Positions 50,043-58,820 of a stretch of 64,000 bases of DNA are shown one piece after another. The stretch's first letter is position 1. Each line of letters opens with the position of its first letter. The translations under genes and the position numbers were made by a program. A model generated the notes under the pieces. It did not search any database and was not told where the DNA came from. It worked only from the letters and a program-made list of their open reading frames with translations. Source of the DNA: Neofamilia massiliensis. GTDB taxonomy: Bacteria; Bacillota; Clostridia; Tissierellales; Peptoniphilaceae. The DNA lies in the NCBI RefSeq assembly GCF_001299475.1, contig NZ_CYUJ01000003.1:810409-874408 (forward strand), given 5' to 3'.

Positions 50043-51422
50043 TTAGGCGCGATTAAGGGCTCTTAGGTCTTTCTTTAGAGAAATATCCAGGGTCCTTACA
50101 AAGATAAAAGTAACCATAAGAAGGGTTACTAGCTCTGATACAATTGTTGCCAGCCATATATACTCAGGGCCAAATATTTTAGGCAGAATAAATAAGGCCA
50201 GGGAAATATTTATATAGCCTCTTAAAATAGAAACTATAAGCCCCTCTCTTGGGTGCTTGCTGGCAGTTAAATAACCAGAAGCTACAATAGAAAGACCAGT
50301 AATTATAAAACCTAAAGAGAAGATTCTAAGCTTTGCAACTGAGTAAGAAAAAAGTTCTAAATTTTCTTGGTCAATAAAAATTCCAACAATAGTCTTTGAA
50401 AAAACTAGGCAAAGAACAAAGAAAAGTCCACCAAAAATCAAGGAAGTCCTAACCATTAAGTAAAATAATTCTCTTAGGCTGCTAGTATTTTCCTGACCCT
50501 TGTGATAGCTTACAAGTGGCTGAGATCCTTGGTTAATTGCAATCATAGTATTGATTACTAGGTTGTTTACATACATTATTATAGAATAAGTGGTAATATA
50601 ATCTAAGCCTAAGTACTTTATAATGCTGTAGTTGTAAGAAAATGTAGTAAATCCAATAGAAAGCTCTGTCAAGGCCTCAGGTATGCCAGTTTTTATAATC
50701 TTAAAAATGTGGACAAAACTTGCATTTATCTTTCTAAATTTTAAATTTGCATTGGCAAATAAAAAGTGGCCTAGGTAAATACAAGTTCCTAAAACTTGGG
50801 AAATTCCTGTAGCAAAAGCTGCGCCTTTTATACCATAGTCAAAGACAAAGACAAAAAGATAGTCTAAAACTATATTAGTCAAAGAGGCTATTATACCAAC
50901 CTTTACTGATAGTTTTGGGTTTCCATCTGCCTTTACTAGGATTTCTAAATTATAGGCCAACATAAAAAACACAGAAAAGGGAACAATAACCCTTAAATAA
51001 TCATAGGCAAAAGTATAAACTTCTCCTTGGGCCTTTAAAAATCTAAGTAAAAAATCTAGATTAAAAAAAGCCAGGGCTCCCAAACCTAGACCAAGTAAAG
51101 TTATTAGAACAAGAGACAGGGTAAAGTAGCCATTTGCAACTTTTTCTTCATTTCTGCCTCTGTAGTAAGCAATAATATTAGAAGAGCCAACTGAAATTAA
51201 AATCGCCAAGGCAAACAAAAGGCTAATATAAGGCATAGAAATATTTACACCAGCCAAGGCCTTAGGCCCAAGTCCTCTACCTACAAAGGCTCCATCAACC
51301 ATAGTATATAGGGAGAAAAACCACATGGCCCCTATAGATGGAAAGACAAACTTTTTAAATTGTTTTTTTGTTTTTTCTATTATTTCTTTTCTTTTTAAAT
51401 TTATAGAAGAATTTTTCGTCAA
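50043..51422 (-). CDS. MATE family multidrug efflux transporter
   Basis: 459 residues with about 12 membrane helices in two halves. Typical MATE segments: GAMWFFSLYTMVDGAFVGRGLGPKALAGVNI near the N-terminus (shortened here in view), INQGSQPLVSYHKG at the start of the second half, and the central QVLGTCIYL. These proteins export cationic drugs and other compounds using Na+ or H+ gradients. It may have no operon partner; the ALDH gene lies downstream but separated by a terminator. Confidence 0.92.
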   Translation of the reverse strand: MTKNSSINLKRKEIIEKTKKQFKKFVFPSIGAMWFFSLYTMVDGAFVGRGLGPKALAGVNISMPYISLLFALAILISVGSSNIIAYYRGRNEEKVANGYFTLSLVLITLLGLGLGALAFFNLDFLLRFLKAQGEVYTFAYDYLRVIVPFSVFFMLAYNLEILVKADGNPKLSVKVGIIASLTNIVLDYLFVFVFDYGIKGAAFATGISQVLGTCIYLGHFLFANANLKFRKINASFVHIFKIIKTGIPEALTELSIGFTTFSYNYSIIKYLGLDYITTYSIIMYVNNLVINTMIAINQGSQPLVSYHKGQENTSSLRELFYLMVRTSLIFGGLFFVLCLVFSKTIVGIFIDQENLELFSYSVAKLRIFSLGFIITGLSIVASGYLTASKHPREGLIVSILRGYINISLALFILPKIFGPEYIWLATIVSELVTLLMVTFIFVRTLDISLKKDLRALNRA

Positions 51423-51503
51423 TATATCTGCAACCTTTTTATATTTTTTATAATATATTTATTTTAGAACCCTTTAAAATACTTGTCAACAGTAAATATT
51501 TGT

Positions 51504-51532
51504 TTTTCACAGGGATTTTTCTTTGGTATAAT
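51504..51532 (+). promoter_or_regulatory. promoter of the 95-residue protein
   Basis: TTTTCA (51504-51509), 17-base spacer ending TTTGG, TATAAT (51527-51532), also a TG-n extended -10. About 90-nt leader to the ATG. Confidence 0.55.
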
Positions 51533-51627
51533 TATATGATTTTTTCTTAATTATTTTAAAATGCCTATGGCTTAAATATTTAATTTAGGGTATTAATAAA
51601 TAAATACTTTTATAAGGATGGTTATTT

Positions 51628-51915
51628 ATGCAAATAAAAATTGATGACAAACTTCTTGAGCTTTTAAAGGAGAGAAGTGAAAATAATATTACTATTACTT
51701 TAAAGGGAAACCCTTCTTGCAAGGGCTTTGAATTTAATCCCCTAGTTAGAAATGGAAGTCCTAAAGAGGAAAAACGTGAAAATTATTCTCTTTTTGAAAC
51801 AGACGGGATAAATATATACCTAGATAAAAATATAGAAGCTGAAAATCCAGAAAATATTTTCATCCACTTTAAGAGAGTGGGGATGACAGAAAACTATTTT
51901 GCTGACTTTTCATAA
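51628..51915 (+). CDS. small protein of unknown function
   Basis: 95 residues, start ATG with AAGGATGG upstream. It reads IKIDDKLLELLKERSENNIT, then ITLKGNPSCKGFEFNPLV with a single Cys, then FETDGINIYLDKNIEAENPE. The spacing of strands and the GNPSCKGF motif recall a HesB/IscA-like (A-type carrier) fold that has lost the C-terminal Cys pair, but this is weak. The gene is the only plus-strand gene between the MATE exporter and jag and has its own promoter and terminator, so it is a real gene. Confidence 0.6.
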   Translation: MQIKIDDKLLELLKERSENNITITLKGNPSCKGFEFNPLVRNGSPKEEKRENYSLFETDGINIYLDKNIEAENPENIFIHFKRVGMTENYFADFS

Positions 51916-51922
51916 AATTATT

Positions 51923-51961
51923 TTCAAAAAAACCAGGGAATTTTCTCCCTGGTGTTTTTTT
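51923..51961. terminator. bidirectional terminator between the 95-residue gene and jag
   Basis: ACCAGGGA pairs with TCCCTGGT with A-run on one side and T-run on the other (AAAAAAA ... TTTTTTT). Convergent genes lie on both sides. Confidence 0.85.
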
Positions 51962-51966
51962 CGTGA

Positions 51967-52938
51967 TTAAATGCTTGCTTTTTTTGAAATTACCACTCTT
52001 CTATAAGGATCTCTACCTTCTGAGTGGGTTGTAATTCCTTCATAGTTTTGAAGGACCATATGAACTATTCTTCTGTCTGCTGGGTTCATAGGTTCTAATT
52101 TTACTGGTCGGCCGTATCTAATTACCCTATCTAAACCCCTTTTGGCTATTTTTTCAAGATTTTTATTTCTCTTGTCCCTATAGCCATTTGCATCTACTTT
52201 TACCCTAATAAAGTTTTCTTTGTGTTTATTTATAACTTGGCTTAGTAGGTATTGAAGGGAATCAAGGGTTGAACCGTGTTTTCCAATTACTATGCCTAAA
52301 GATGATGGGTTAGGGCTTTTTATTTCTACATTTAAATTGTCTCCATCAAAGTCTAAGTCCAAGTCATAAGAAATATTAAACTCGTCAATTATTGTTTGTA
52401 AAAATTCTTCAGACTTATTTTTTACTTCTATATCTGTCCATATATCGTCAATGTTTTTCTTATAAGGATAAGGCCTGTCTTCAGAGTCATTATCTTCATC
52501 GTCTTCTTCAAAGTCCTCTTCCTCTTCTTCTACAAAAGTATTTTCTGTAGGCTCTTCTTCTTGTAAAGTCTCGATTATTTCGACTTCCTCGTTTTCTACT
52601 GGCTCTTCTTCTACTACTTCGTCTTCAAGGTCAGCCTTGCCAGTAGTTTCAACTATCACTTCTTCCTTTGGCTGAACTTTTATTTCTTCTTTTTCTTCTA
52701 GAACTTCTTCTTTTTTCTCTTCTTTTTGGCCATCATAGAGAATATCTCTTACAAAAGATGATATGTCTTCTTTTTCTTTTATTTTAACCATAGCATCTTT
52801 TTGGCCTAGGCCTAGAAAACCTGATTTTGCTTCTTCTAAAACTTCGATTTCAACTTCACTTCTAGTTAGGCCTAATTCTATTAGACCCTTTTCTATGGCT
52901 TCATCTACTGTCTTAGCTGTCTTTATTATAAAACTCAA
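51967..52938 (-). CDS. khpB: Jag/KhpB RNA-binding protein (SpoIIIJ-associated)
   Basis: 323 residues: Jag_N domain (residues 1-50, KTAKTVDEAIEKGLIELGL), a long acidic linker (about 75-160, runs of E/D), KH domain with GIVIGKHGSTLDSLQYLLSQ and R3H domain with MNPADRRIVHMVLQNYEGIT then SEGRDPYRRV. KhpB binds RNA with KhpA and affects cell division and elongation. Start overlaps the yidC stop by four bases. Confidence 0.95.
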   Translation of the reverse strand: MSFIIKTAKTVDEAIEKGLIELGLTRSEVEIEVLEEAKSGFLGLGQKDAMVKIKEKEDISSFVRDILYDGQKEEKKEEVLEEKEEIKVQPKEEVIVETTGKADLEDEVVEEEPVENEEVEIIETLQEEEPTENTFVEEEEEDFEEDDEDNDSEDRPYPYKKNIDDIWTDIEVKNKSEEFLQTIIDEFNISYDLDLDFDGDNLNVEIKSPNPSSLGIVIGKHGSTLDSLQYLLSQVINKHKENFIRVKVDANGYRDKRNKNLEKIAKRGLDRVIRYGRPVKLEPMNPADRRIVHMVLQNYEGITTHSEGRDPYRRVVISKKASI

Positions 52939-53672
52939 TCTCTTTCACCTTCTACTTTATTTAAGAAAATTTTATTTATGATAAGCTGCTGGATAGTTTG
53001 TAAGCCTTGGTTGATTATCATATATAGGGGTATTACTGCAGGAAGGTTTCTGTAAATAAATACAAACATTAGTGGCATCATTATAGTCATCATTTCATTA
53101 GACTGTTTCATAGCCTGGTCTTTTTCCCTATCACCAGTTGATGGTCTAGGTTGGCTGGCCATGATGATTTTTTGGCTAATAAAAGACACTACACCTGATA
53201 ATATAGGAATTATCATGGTTTTGTCCTTGTCGGCAATATTTGTCATCCAGAAAAATGCCTTGTTTATAGATTCATAATAACCTGCTTCTGCAAAAACATA
53301 TACATCTGGCTGTCTTACTACAGCAAACATAGCAAATAGTATAGGCATTTGAATTAGAAGTGGAAGACAGCCTCCTAGAGGGCTTACTCCTGCTTCTTTA
53401 TAAAGCTCTTGTTGCTTTCTTGCTATGGTTTGCATATCATTTCCGTATTTTTTTTGAAGTTCTTGTACCTGGCTTTGTAGGGCTCTAGTCTTTGCCATTG
53501 ATTCTTGTTGCTTTAAAGTTAGTGGCAGGGTGATTAATTTTATTATCACTGACATTAAAATTATAGCAAAGGCATAATTTGATACTGGCCCTGTGTCTGC
53601 TGGGTTTATACTACTTATAAACTCGTAGGAGAGTCTAAGTATCCAGCCTACAAATTGGTAAATATATCTCAT
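52935..53672 (-). CDS. yidC: membrane protein insertase YidC (SpoIIIJ/Oxa1)
   Basis: 245 residues. Five membrane segments and the conserved insertase core: YAFAIILMSVIIKLITLPLT (with the central groove Arg/Lys region), then QELQKKYGND, GGCLPLLIQMPILFAMFAV. It inserts Sec-dependent and independent membrane proteins. No lipobox is seen, so the mature form is not obviously lipidated. Downstream of yidD by eight bases, coupled to jag. Confidence 0.95.
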   Translation of the reverse strand: MRYIYQFVGWILRLSYEFISSINPADTGPVSNYAFAIILMSVIIKLITLPLTLKQQESMAKTRALQSQVQELQKKYGNDMQTIARKQQELYKEAGVSPLGGCLPLLIQMPILFAMFAVVRQPDVYVFAEAGYYESINKAFFWMTNIADKDKTMIIPILSGVVSFISQKIIMASQPRPSTGDREKDQAMKQSNEMMTIMMPLMFVFIYRNLPAVIPLYMIINQGLQTIQQLIINKIFLNKVEGERD

Positions 53673-53680
53673 TTGTCCTC

Positions 53681-53896
53681 CTATTTTAGTGGATCATAGC
53701 CGCCCTTGTGATAGGGATGGCACTTTAGTATTCTCTTTACTGCTAGGAAGCTTCCCTTAAAAAATCCATATTTTTTATAGGCCTCTAGGGCATATTGGGA
53801 GCAGGTTGGTGTAAACCTACAATGGGCTCCTGGCAATAAATATTTTGAGATAAATCTTTGATAAAATCTTATAAGGTAAATCATTAGGTATTTCAT
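53681..53896 (-). CDS. yidD: membrane protein insertion efficiency factor YidD
   Basis: 71 residues with the YidD signature: [25 protein letters not shown]-type region ([20 protein letters not shown]) and [16 protein letters not shown]. It is membrane-associated and assists YidC-mediated insertion. Start directly abuts the rnpA stop. Confidence 0.95.
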   Translation of the reverse strand: MKYLMIYLIRFYQRFISKYLLPGAHCRFTPTCSQYALEAYKKYGFFKGSFLAVKRILKCHPYHKGGYDPLK

Positions 53897-54226
53897 TTAT
53901 CTTTTCACCACTTTTGAAATTTTTAATATATGGTAAAAGGCAGATTTTAGGTCTTTAAAAGAGATATCTGGAACATTTTTTTTAACTATAAAAATAAGGT
54001 CATAGCCTTCTTTAATAGAGTCTTCGTATGTTCGAAATATCTCTCTTAGTCTTCTCTTAATTTTATTTCTAACAACTGCTGTCCCAATTTTTTTAGACAC
54101 AGTAAAACCTACCCTTGTATAGCCTAAATTATTTTTTCTGACATACAAAACTAGGTTTCTATTACCATATGACTTTCCTGTCGTATAAGCTTTTTTAAAA
54201 TCAAAGTAACTTTTAACAGTGATCAT
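53897..54226 (-). CDS. rnpA: ribonuclease P protein component
   Basis: 109 residues. The conserved RNR motif is present (VGFTVSKKIGTAVVRNKIKR, then RLREIFRTY), and the N-terminal RxxxYxFKKAY-type start appears as KSYFDFKKAYTTGKSYGNRN. It binds RNase P RNA and helps trim 5' leaders of pre-tRNAs. One base separates it from rpmH, so they form the usual unit. Confidence 0.95.
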   Translation of the reverse strand: MITVKSYFDFKKAYTTGKSYGNRNLVLYVRKNNLGYTRVGFTVSKKIGTAVVRNKIKRRLREIFRTYEDSIKEGYDLIFIVKKNVPDISFKDLKSAFYHILKISKVVKR

Positions 54227-54227
54227 A

Positions 54228-54365
54228 TTATTTGACTGTTAGTCTTTTTCTCCCTTTTTTTCTACGAGATGCAATTACATTACGGCCAGATTTAGTTAAC
54301 ATTCTTTTTCTAAATCCATGTACTCTTGCTCTTCTTTTTTTCTTTGGTTGGTAAGTTCTTTTCAT
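54228..54365 (-). CDS. rpmH: 50S ribosomal protein L34
   Basis: A short ORF of 45 codons: [20 protein letters not shown], then [20 protein letters not shown] and RLTVK. This is the standard L34 sequence and the first gene of rpmH-rnpA-yidD-yidC-jag, immediately beside oriC. AGGAGGTG lies upstream of the ATG, and a near-consensus promoter is 46 to 74 bases before it. Confidence 0.97.
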   Translation of the reverse strand: MKRTYQPKKKRRARVHGFRKRMLTKSGRNVIASRRKKGRKRLTVK

Positions 54366-54410
54366 AAACTATGCACCTCCTCATATTTACTCTATTTAAT
54401 CACATCTTAT

Positions 54411-54439
54411 AGTATATAAATATTCCCAATCTTTGTCAA
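54411..54439 (-). promoter_or_regulatory. promoter of rpmH operon
   Basis: Minus strand: TTGACA (54434-54439), 17-base spacer, TATACT (54411-54416), close to consensus; leader about 40 nt. Confidence 0.8.
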
Positions 54440-54451
54440 TAAATAAAAAGA

Positions 54452-54937
54452 TATTCACATAATTTTAAAATATAGGAAAAAATAAAAATAAAGATTTTAA
54501 AATTTGACCAAGAACTTTTTAAAAGTTATTATTTATTAACCTGTGGATAAGTCTTGTAAAAAACATTTGTTTGTGATAAAATATTTCTAGATAAATTTAT
54601 CTGTAAGTAGTTGATAACTCCTAGCTTTCAACTACTTTTATAAAGACTTTTTTTTAGAGGAAATCCTCTTTAAATGTTTTTTATTATTAACAACTTATCC
54701 TTGGCGAAAATTTATAAAAATTAGATTTTGTGGATTAGTTCCTTGTCAACAGTCTGTTGATAAGTCTGTGGATATCTACTAGCTTTTTTAAAAATTTATC
54801 TAGATAAAGCTAATAATTTACAAAAAAATCTATGCACAAGGAAAATTTTTTTAGCCTGTTAATAAGAAAAATATATAAATTATCCACACTGTCCACAGTG
54901 AATAAGTCTTTTACTTTTGTGTATAAACTTATCCACT
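54452..54937. other. replication origin oriC (DnaA boxes and AT-rich region)
   Basis: The 598-bp non-coding gap between rpmH and dnaA. DnaA-box-like 9-mers: ATATTCACA (54451), TGTGGATAA (54542-54550), TGTTGATAA (54755-54763), TGTGGATAT (54767-54775), CTATGCACA (54830-54838), TTATCCACA (54880-54888), a degenerate CTGTCCACA beside it, TGTGTATAA (54918-54926) and TTATCCACT (54929-54937). Between these, 54550-54750 is very AT-rich and may be unwound. With further boxes downstream of dnaA (56279-56347) the origin is bipartite as in Bacillus. Gene orientation switches here, matching the start of two forks. Confidence 0.9.
54554..54582 (+). promoter_or_regulatory. candidate promoter of dnaA
   Basis: TTGTAA (54554-54559), 17-base spacer, TAAAAT (54577-54582), next to the consensus DnaA box at 54542-54550, which could allow autorepression. 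Leader would be about 375 nt; other start points nearer the gene are possible. Confidence 0.35.
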
Positions 54938-54963
54938 GTTGTTAATGTTTATAAGGAGAGAGT

Positions 54964-56277
54964 ATGACTAGAAATAACAATGAAACTTGGATCCGAATCC
55001 TAAACGAAATCGAAAGAAATATTGGTAGTAACTACGATATATGGTTTCAAGGTGTGTCTCATAAAGTTGTTGATGATGAATTTATAATTTATGTTCCCAA
55101 CAATTTTACATACACCCAGATGAACAAAAGGTACTATTCTATTGTTGAAAAGGCCATTAGAAATGTGACTAACTACGACTACAATTTAGTTTTTCAAATA
55201 GCTGAAGGTTCTGTTGTAGATGATGTAGACCCAATCTCAAATTACAGGTCAGAATCTAATATTAATCCTAGGTATACCTTTGACAATTTTGTAGTTGGAA
55301 AATCTAATGAATTTCCCCATGCTGCTGCTTTATCTGTAGCAGAAAATCCTGGAGGTTTAAACAATCCTCTATTTATATATGGATCATCAGGCCTAGGAAA
55401 AACCCACCTAATGCTTGCAATTGGAAATTATATGTTAGAAAAAAATCCCGACCTAAAACCAATTTATGTATCTTCTGAACAGTTTACTAATGAGCTGGTA
55501 GAAGCTCTAAGAAAGGATACAACTCCAGAATTTAGGGACAAATACAGAAATGTAGATCTTTTATTAGTAGACGATATTCAATTTCTAATAGGCAAGGAGC
55601 GAATTCAAGAAGAATTTTTCCACACCTTTAACATGCTCCACCAAAATTACAAACAAATTGTAGTAACTTCAGATAAACCTCCCAAGGACTTAAAGGGCCT
55701 TGAGTCTCGTATTATAACCAGACTTGGCGGAGGATTAATTGCAGATATTTTAGAACCTGATATAGAAACTAGAATAGCAATTTTGAGAAATAAAAATGAA
55801 CAGGAAAATTTCCAAATTTCTGACGAAGTTATAGACTACATTGCTGAAAATGTAGATTCAAATATTAGAGAGTTAGAAGGTGCCTTGCTTAGGGTCGTTG
55901 CTTTTTCTAACTTAACAGGAAAAACTGTAGACCTACAAATGGCAAAAAATGTTCTTAGAAGTATCCTAGACCAAAAGAAAAAAATAGTTATTGATTCAAA
56001 TAGGATAAAAAATATTATTTCTGACCACTATGGCGTAAGTGTAGAAGACTTAGATTCTAAAAAAAGACCAAAAGATATAGCCTATGCTAGACAAGTTGCC
56101 ATGTACTTGTGCAGGGAGATGACAGATATGTCCCTACCTAAGATAGGAGCTGATTTTGGAGGCAGAGACCACACAACTGTAATTCACGCAGTTGATAAAA
56201 TTTCAAGTGAAATTAAAGCAGACTCTACTACAAAAAAGACCATCCAAGATTTAAAGAGAAAAGTAAAAGGCGACTAG
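54964..56277 (+). CDS. dnaA: chromosomal replication initiator DnaA
   Basis: 437 residues. Domain I at 1-80 (ETWIRILNEIERNIGSNYDI), short linker domain II, AAA+ domain III with Walker A GSSGLGKTHLMLAIG, Walker B LLLVDDIQFL and sensor SDKPPKDL, and domain IV with the box-binding signature GGRDHTTVIHAVDKI. It opens oriC and loads helicase. AAGGAG precedes the ATG. Followed by a 114-base gap with more DnaA boxes. Confidence 0.98.
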   Translation: MTRNNNETWIRILNEIERNIGSNYDIWFQGVSHKVVDDEFIIYVPNNFTYTQMNKRYYSIVEKAIRNVTNYDYNLVFQIAEGSVVDDVDPISNYRSESNINPRYTFDNFVVGKSNEFPHAAALSVAENPGGLNNPLFIYGSSGLGKTHLMLAIGNYMLEKNPDLKPIYVSSEQFTNELVEALRKDTTPEFRDKYRNVDLLLVDDIQFLIGKERIQEEFFHTFNMLHQNYKQIVVTSDKPPKDLKGLESRIITRLGGGLIADILEPDIETRIAILRNKNEQENFQISDEVIDYIAENVDSNIRELEGALLRVVAFSNLTGKTVDLQMAKNVLRSILDQKKKIVIDSNRIKNIISDHYGVSVEDLDSKKRPKDIAYARQVAMYLCREMTDMSLPKIGADFGGRDHTTVIHAVDKISSEIKADSTTKKTIQDLKRKVKGD

Positions 56278-56278
56278 T

Positions 56279-56347
56279 TGTTCACAAGTTATAAATTGAG
56301 CTTATTGAGACATACTAAGACTTAGGGACCTTATCAACATATTCACA
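56279..56347. other. DnaA boxes between dnaA and dnaN
   Basis: TTGTTCACA (56279-56287), TTATCAACA (56331-56339) and ATATTCACA (56339-56347) lie in the dnaA-dnaN gap. They form the second part of a bipartite origin. Confidence 0.65.
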
Positions 56348-56391
56348 GGTCCTACTACTACTAAAACATATAATATAACTAAGGAGAAACC

Positions 56392-57489
56392 ATGAAATTT
56401 ACAATTAACCAACAAAAACTAAATGAAAGTATATCTATAGTACAAAGAGCAATTTCTTCTAAGGCTATATCTAAAGAACTAGAAGGAGTTCTTTTACAAA
56501 TTGAAGGAAGTAAATTAAAACTTACAGGAACAGATGCAGAAATAATATCCATAGAAACCTATGTAGACTGTCAGGTTATAGAAGAAGGATCAACTTTAGT
56601 AAATGCCAGATTATTTGGAGATATAATAAGAAAGCTTCCAAATGACGATATAGAAATAGAAGTAAAGGGAGATAGGATGTTTATCCAAGTTCAAAAATCA
56701 AACTTTGAGCTTCTAACTCACAATTATAAAGACTATCCATCTCTTCCAAAGTTAACTGATGAAAATTCTATAATAATAGATACAGGATCATTAAAAAGAG
56801 CCATTAAACAAACAAGCTTTGCCGTATCTTTAGACTATAACAGAAGGGCCCTAACAGGAGTTCTCTTTGAAGTAAAAAATGACCAAATAAATTTTGTAGC
56901 CTTAGACGGATATAGGCTAGCAGTTTATACAGATATGAGTCCATCTGAAAAAGAATACACAGCCATAGTTCCAGCCAAGGCTTTGACAGAGTTATCTAGA
57001 ACTATTTCAGATGAAGATGAAAATATTAGAGTATGTTTTTCTAGAAATAATATAAGATTTGACCTAAAGGACACCACCTTTTATTCCCAACTAATAGATG
57101 GCCAATTTTTCAAATACGATGAAATTATTAGAAAAGACCATGTAACTACAGTAAAAGTAAACAGACACGCCTTCCAACAATCCCTAGAAAGGGCAGAACT
57201 TTTAGCTAAAGAAGAAAAGGCAAATTTAGTAAAACTTGAAATTAAAAATTCTATGGTTAGAATCCTATCTAATACAGAACTTGGATCAGTAGAAGAAGAA
57301 GTTTTAGCTGACATTGACGGAACTGACCAACTAATAGCCTTTAACTCTAGATATCTCTTAGACGGAATAAAAAATATGGAAGATGTAGAAATAAATTTAA
57401 GTCTCTTAGACGATGTAAATCCTATGATAATAACAGGAGTAGACAACGACTCTTACCTTTACCTAGTACTACCAGTGAGGTTGGCCTAA
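56392..57489 (+). CDS. dnaN: DNA polymerase III beta subunit (sliding clamp)
   Basis: 365 residues, three clamp domains. MKFTINQQKLNESISIVQRA at the start, typical domain-2 sequence LTGVLFEVKNDQINFVALDG and C-terminal DDVNPMIITGVDNDSYLYLVLPVRL. It keeps Pol III on DNA. Stop overlaps the start of yaaA (TAATG). AAGGAG precedes the ATG. Confidence 0.98.
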   Translation: MKFTINQQKLNESISIVQRAISSKAISKELEGVLLQIEGSKLKLTGTDAEIISIETYVDCQVIEEGSTLVNARLFGDIIRKLPNDDIEIEVKGDRMFIQVQKSNFELLTHNYKDYPSLPKLTDENSIIIDTGSLKRAIKQTSFAVSLDYNRRALTGVLFEVKNDQINFVALDGYRLAVYTDMSPSEKEYTAIVPAKALTELSRTISDEDENIRVCFSRNNIRFDLKDTTFYSQLIDGQFFKYDEIIRKDHVTTVKVNRHAFQQSLERAELLAKEEKANLVKLEIKNSMVRILSNTELGSVEEEVLADIDGTDQLIAFNSRYLLDGIKNMEDVEINLSLLDDVNPMIITGVDNDSYLYLVLPVRLA

Positions 57490-57701
57490 TGATGGTTAGA
57501 GAAGTAAAAATAGACACAGAATTTATAAAACTAGACTCACTTTTAAAATATGCAAACCTAGTAGGAACTGGCGGAGAGGCAAAAATCCTCATCCAAGAAG
57601 GCCAGGTCCTAGTAAATGGTGAGGTTGAAACTAGGAGAGGAAGAAAAATCCACAAGGGCGACCTTGTAGACTTAGAAGGACAAATAATAGAAGTAAAATA
57701 G
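57489..57701 (+). CDS. yaaA: S4-domain RNA-binding protein YaaA (RlbA)
   Basis: 70 residues, a single S4 domain with LDSLLKYANLVGTGGEAKIL, then QEGQVLVNGEVETRRGRKIH and KGDLVDLEG. Located in the conserved dnaN-yaaA-recF position. The start could be the first or second of two adjacent ATG codons. It ends at the base before recF starts. Confidence 0.93.
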   Translation: MMVREVKIDTEFIKLDSLLKYANLVGTGGEAKILIQEGQVLVNGEVETRRGRKIHKGDLVDLEGQIIEVK

Positions 57702-58820
57702 ATGAAAGTAAAAGAAATCTCTATAAAGAATTTTAGAAATTACTCAGATTTATTTTTACAACCAAATAAAAATATAAATGTCTTTGTTGGAAAAAATGCC
57801 AGTGGCAAGACTAATATCTTAGAGGCAATTTCTATATTAATTTCTGCAAGGTCTTTTAGAACTAGTAGAGACAGAGAGATTTTAAAATTCGGCGAAGACT
57901 ATTTTGAAATTCTCGCCCTTATAGAAAAATCTGGTTTAGACAAAGACTACCAGCTAATTTATGAAAAAAACAAGAAAAAGAAATACCAAGTAAACCTATC
58001 TAATATAAAAAGTTTAAATGAACTTAGAATGGAAGGCCCCTTGGTTAGCTTTGTGCCAGAAGACTTAGAAATTGTAAAAGACGGTCCAGCCCTTAGAAGA
58101 AAATACATGGACCAGGCTATTTCAAATTTAGACTTTATCTATAGGTACAATTTAAAAAAATACAATTCGATTTTAAAAGAAAAAAATAGTCTCTTAAAAG
58201 ATAGAAACAAGGGCCTAGATACAAAACTTTTATTTCAAGCCTACAATGTCCAACTGGCATCCCTAGGAGCCTACTTAATCCTAGCTAGAAAAGAATTTTT
58301 AGACCAGGTAAACAAGGATATTAAAGACATCCACCTTTCTATAACAAGTGGAGAAGAAGTCCTAGACTTAATTTATCAAAATCCCTTTAAGGACATGGAC
58401 AATATTAAAAAAATCGAAAGTTCTCTTTACCAGGCTATGATGGAGGCCTTAGACAAGGATCTTTTTGTAAAATATTCTACCTTTGGTCCCCATAGAGATG
58501 ATTTTGACATTGAAAGCAATAATATTTCTTTAAAAACCTATGGGTCTCAAGGACAAAAACGATCGGCAGTTTTGTCTATGAAGCTAGTTGAAATTAATTT
58601 AATAAAGGCTAGGAGAAATATAGCTCCCATAGTTTTATTAGATGATGTTTTTTCAGAATTAGACCAAAAGAGAAGGCGGATGCTAATAGAAAATCTTTTA
58701 GATGTCCAATCTTTTATAACTATGGCAGAGAAAAAATATTTAGATGAATTTAAAGGTTTTTCTTATAATATATATTTAGTTGATAATAGTAAAGTGAAAT
58801 TATTAGACGGAGGAAATTAA
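57702..58820 (+). CDS. recF: DNA repair and recombination protein RecF
   Basis: 372 residues, SMC/ABC-type ATPase. Walker A FVGKNASGKTNILEAI, signature region YGSQGQKRSAVLSMKLVE, and Walker B IAPIVLLDDVFSELDQKRR. RecF promotes loading of RecA on gapped DNA with RecO and RecR. Stop overlaps gyrB start. Confidence 0.96.
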   Translation: MKVKEISIKNFRNYSDLFLQPNKNINVFVGKNASGKTNILEAISILISARSFRTSRDREILKFGEDYFEILALIEKSGLDKDYQLIYEKNKKKKYQVNLSNIKSLNELRMEGPLVSFVPEDLEIVKDGPALRRKYMDQAISNLDFIYRYNLKKYNSILKEKNSLLKDRNKGLDTKLLFQAYNVQLASLGAYLILARKEFLDQVNKDIKDIHLSITSGEEVLDLIYQNPFKDMDNIKKIESSLYQAMMEALDKDLFVKYSTFGPHRDDFDIESNNISLKTYGSQGQKRSAVLSMKLVEINLIKARRNIAPIVLLDDVFSELDQKRRRMLIENLLDVQSFITMAEKKYLDEFKGFSYNIYLVDNSKVKLLDGGN

